A DNA stretch of 64,000 bases, taken from contig CAUYUJ010014210.1 of assembly GCA_963575745.1 (NCBI GenBank), positions 71,001 to 135,000 on the forward strand, given 5' to 3'. The position numbers and the translations under genes are program-made. Below are positions 63,461 to 64,000 of the stretch, piece after piece; position 1 is the first letter of the stretch, and the number at the start of each line of letters is the position of its first letter. A model generated the notes under the pieces. It was not told the origin of the DNA and did not search any database. It was given only the letters and a program-made list of their open reading frames with translations. Source of the stretch: Prorocentrum cordatum (Eukaryota; Sar; Dinophyceae; Prorocentrales; Prorocentraceae).

Positions 63461-64000
63461 GGCGGGCCGGGCGTTTCGCCTGAGCCTTCCTTGCCACTTG
63501 TGAACCTGAAGCTTAGAAGCTGGCAGCAGCTTCGCAGGAGGAAGGCGGGTCGTTTACAACATGCGGCTCTCGCCTGAGCGCCGCGCACAGTCGTGTGACA
63601 AAATTGCAAGAGATTCACAGATTGAGGGCGGCCCGTTTTCGAAATGTGGTTCCCGCCTTAGCGCCGCGCGCGCCCGTCTTAAAACATTGCAAGCATTGCA
63701 CGGTTTTCAAAATGTTGTTCTCGCCTTAGCGCCGTGCCCAATTGCTTGAACAAAATGCAAGAGCTTCACGGATTGGGGACGGTCCGTTTTCAACATGTGG
63801 TTTTCGTATTGGCGCCGCGCCAATCTGTTAGAGCAAGTTGCAAGCGTTTTGCGGAGTGAAGGCGGCTCCTTTTCAAGATGTGGCTCTCGCCTCAGTGCCG
63901 CGCACACTCGCTGCAAACAGTTGCAACAACTTAACGGATTCTCAGTGCTAATGTACCAGAGACGGTGTGCAGGAACGATTCAGGACTGCCGGAGCGCATC
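63461..64000. repeat. Dispersed ~84-bp-unit repeat, copy 2 (runs off the window)
   Basis: Same leader GGCGGGCCGGGCGTTTCGCC and ~6 units (TTTTCAANATGTGGYTCTCG, CCTTAGCGCCGCGC, ATTGCAAGAG) as 41711-42258, again directly downstream of TCC repeats. It ends at ACGATTCAGGACTGCCGG near the window edge. Confidence 0.85.

Noticed and set aside
62580-63618. Reverse-strand frames of 188 and 285 aa
   Set aside because: They read through the TTGTCCCG minisatellite and TCC tract; there are no motifs.
1-64000. Bacterial-type operons, ribosome binding sites, rRNA or organelle genes
   Set aside because: None was found. Spliced-leader sequences, microsatellite content and retroelements point to a eukaryotic nuclear chromosome.

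Overview
This window is nuclear DNA from a dinoflagellate. The decisive evidence is two perfect reverse-strand copies of the dinoflagellate trans-spliced leader (DinoSL, 22 nt) at 10257-10278 and 28412-28433. Each sits at the exact 5' end of an intronless reverse-strand cDNA-derived unit. GC-rich coding DNA, huge microsatellite and minisatellite fields and very few genes fit a dinoflagellate. The species cannot be told from the sequence.

Layout: 0.2-8.2 kb is minisatellite and microsatellite DNA with segmental tandem duplications. At 8.35-10.30 kb lies a textbook processed retrogene: a 22-bp target-site duplication, an A-rich tail, a 237-codon ORF with a signal peptide and a VWD-like domain, and two stacked SL relics. 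At 10.4-11.4 kb is a ~74-bp satellite, followed by a decayed reverse-transcriptase (RT) fragment (11.6-12.25 kb) and a composite dispersed repeat (12.47-13.9 kb). At 14-18.95 kb there are GGA tracts and a long GC-rich minisatellite. At 19.0-20.6 kb is a decayed LINE with a zinc-finger and nuclease-like tail, interrupted by GGA repeats. At 21.2-28.43 kb is an apparently intact SL-headed LINE encoding a zinc-finger ORF1 and an ORF2 with APE endonuclease, RT, CCHC finger and RNase H. From 28.5 to 43 kb there are mostly satellites, including a 1.5-kb GAGGCT higher-order array and a ~131-bp satellite that holds a 225-bp TIR element. At 43.2-45.5 kb is a 5'-truncated LINE bounded on both sides by ATC repeats. 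At 45.7-55.8 kb there are satellites, 2 kb of AC repeat, and a 4.8-kb block with inverted ends and two perfect palindromes. At 55.87-62.40 kb is a tyrosine-recombinase retrotransposon with split direct repeats (A1, ORFs, B1, A2, B2) that also encodes a cytosine-methyltransferase-like domain. The window closes with minisatellite DNA and a second copy of an ~84-bp-unit repeat.

How it fits together: almost everything protein-like is a retroelement or was moved by one. The SL relics show that processed, trans-spliced mRNAs are copied back into the genome. Three retroelements are bordered on both sides by the same class of simple repeat (GGA, ATC, TA), and a fourth is broken up by GGA tracts, which suggests that microsatellites act as landing sites or are seeded by the elements. 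The YR retrotransposon and the SL-headed LINE are the most notable systems here. Several YR-element frameshifts fall in or near homopolymers (A27, C6), so assembly indels must be separated from real decay.
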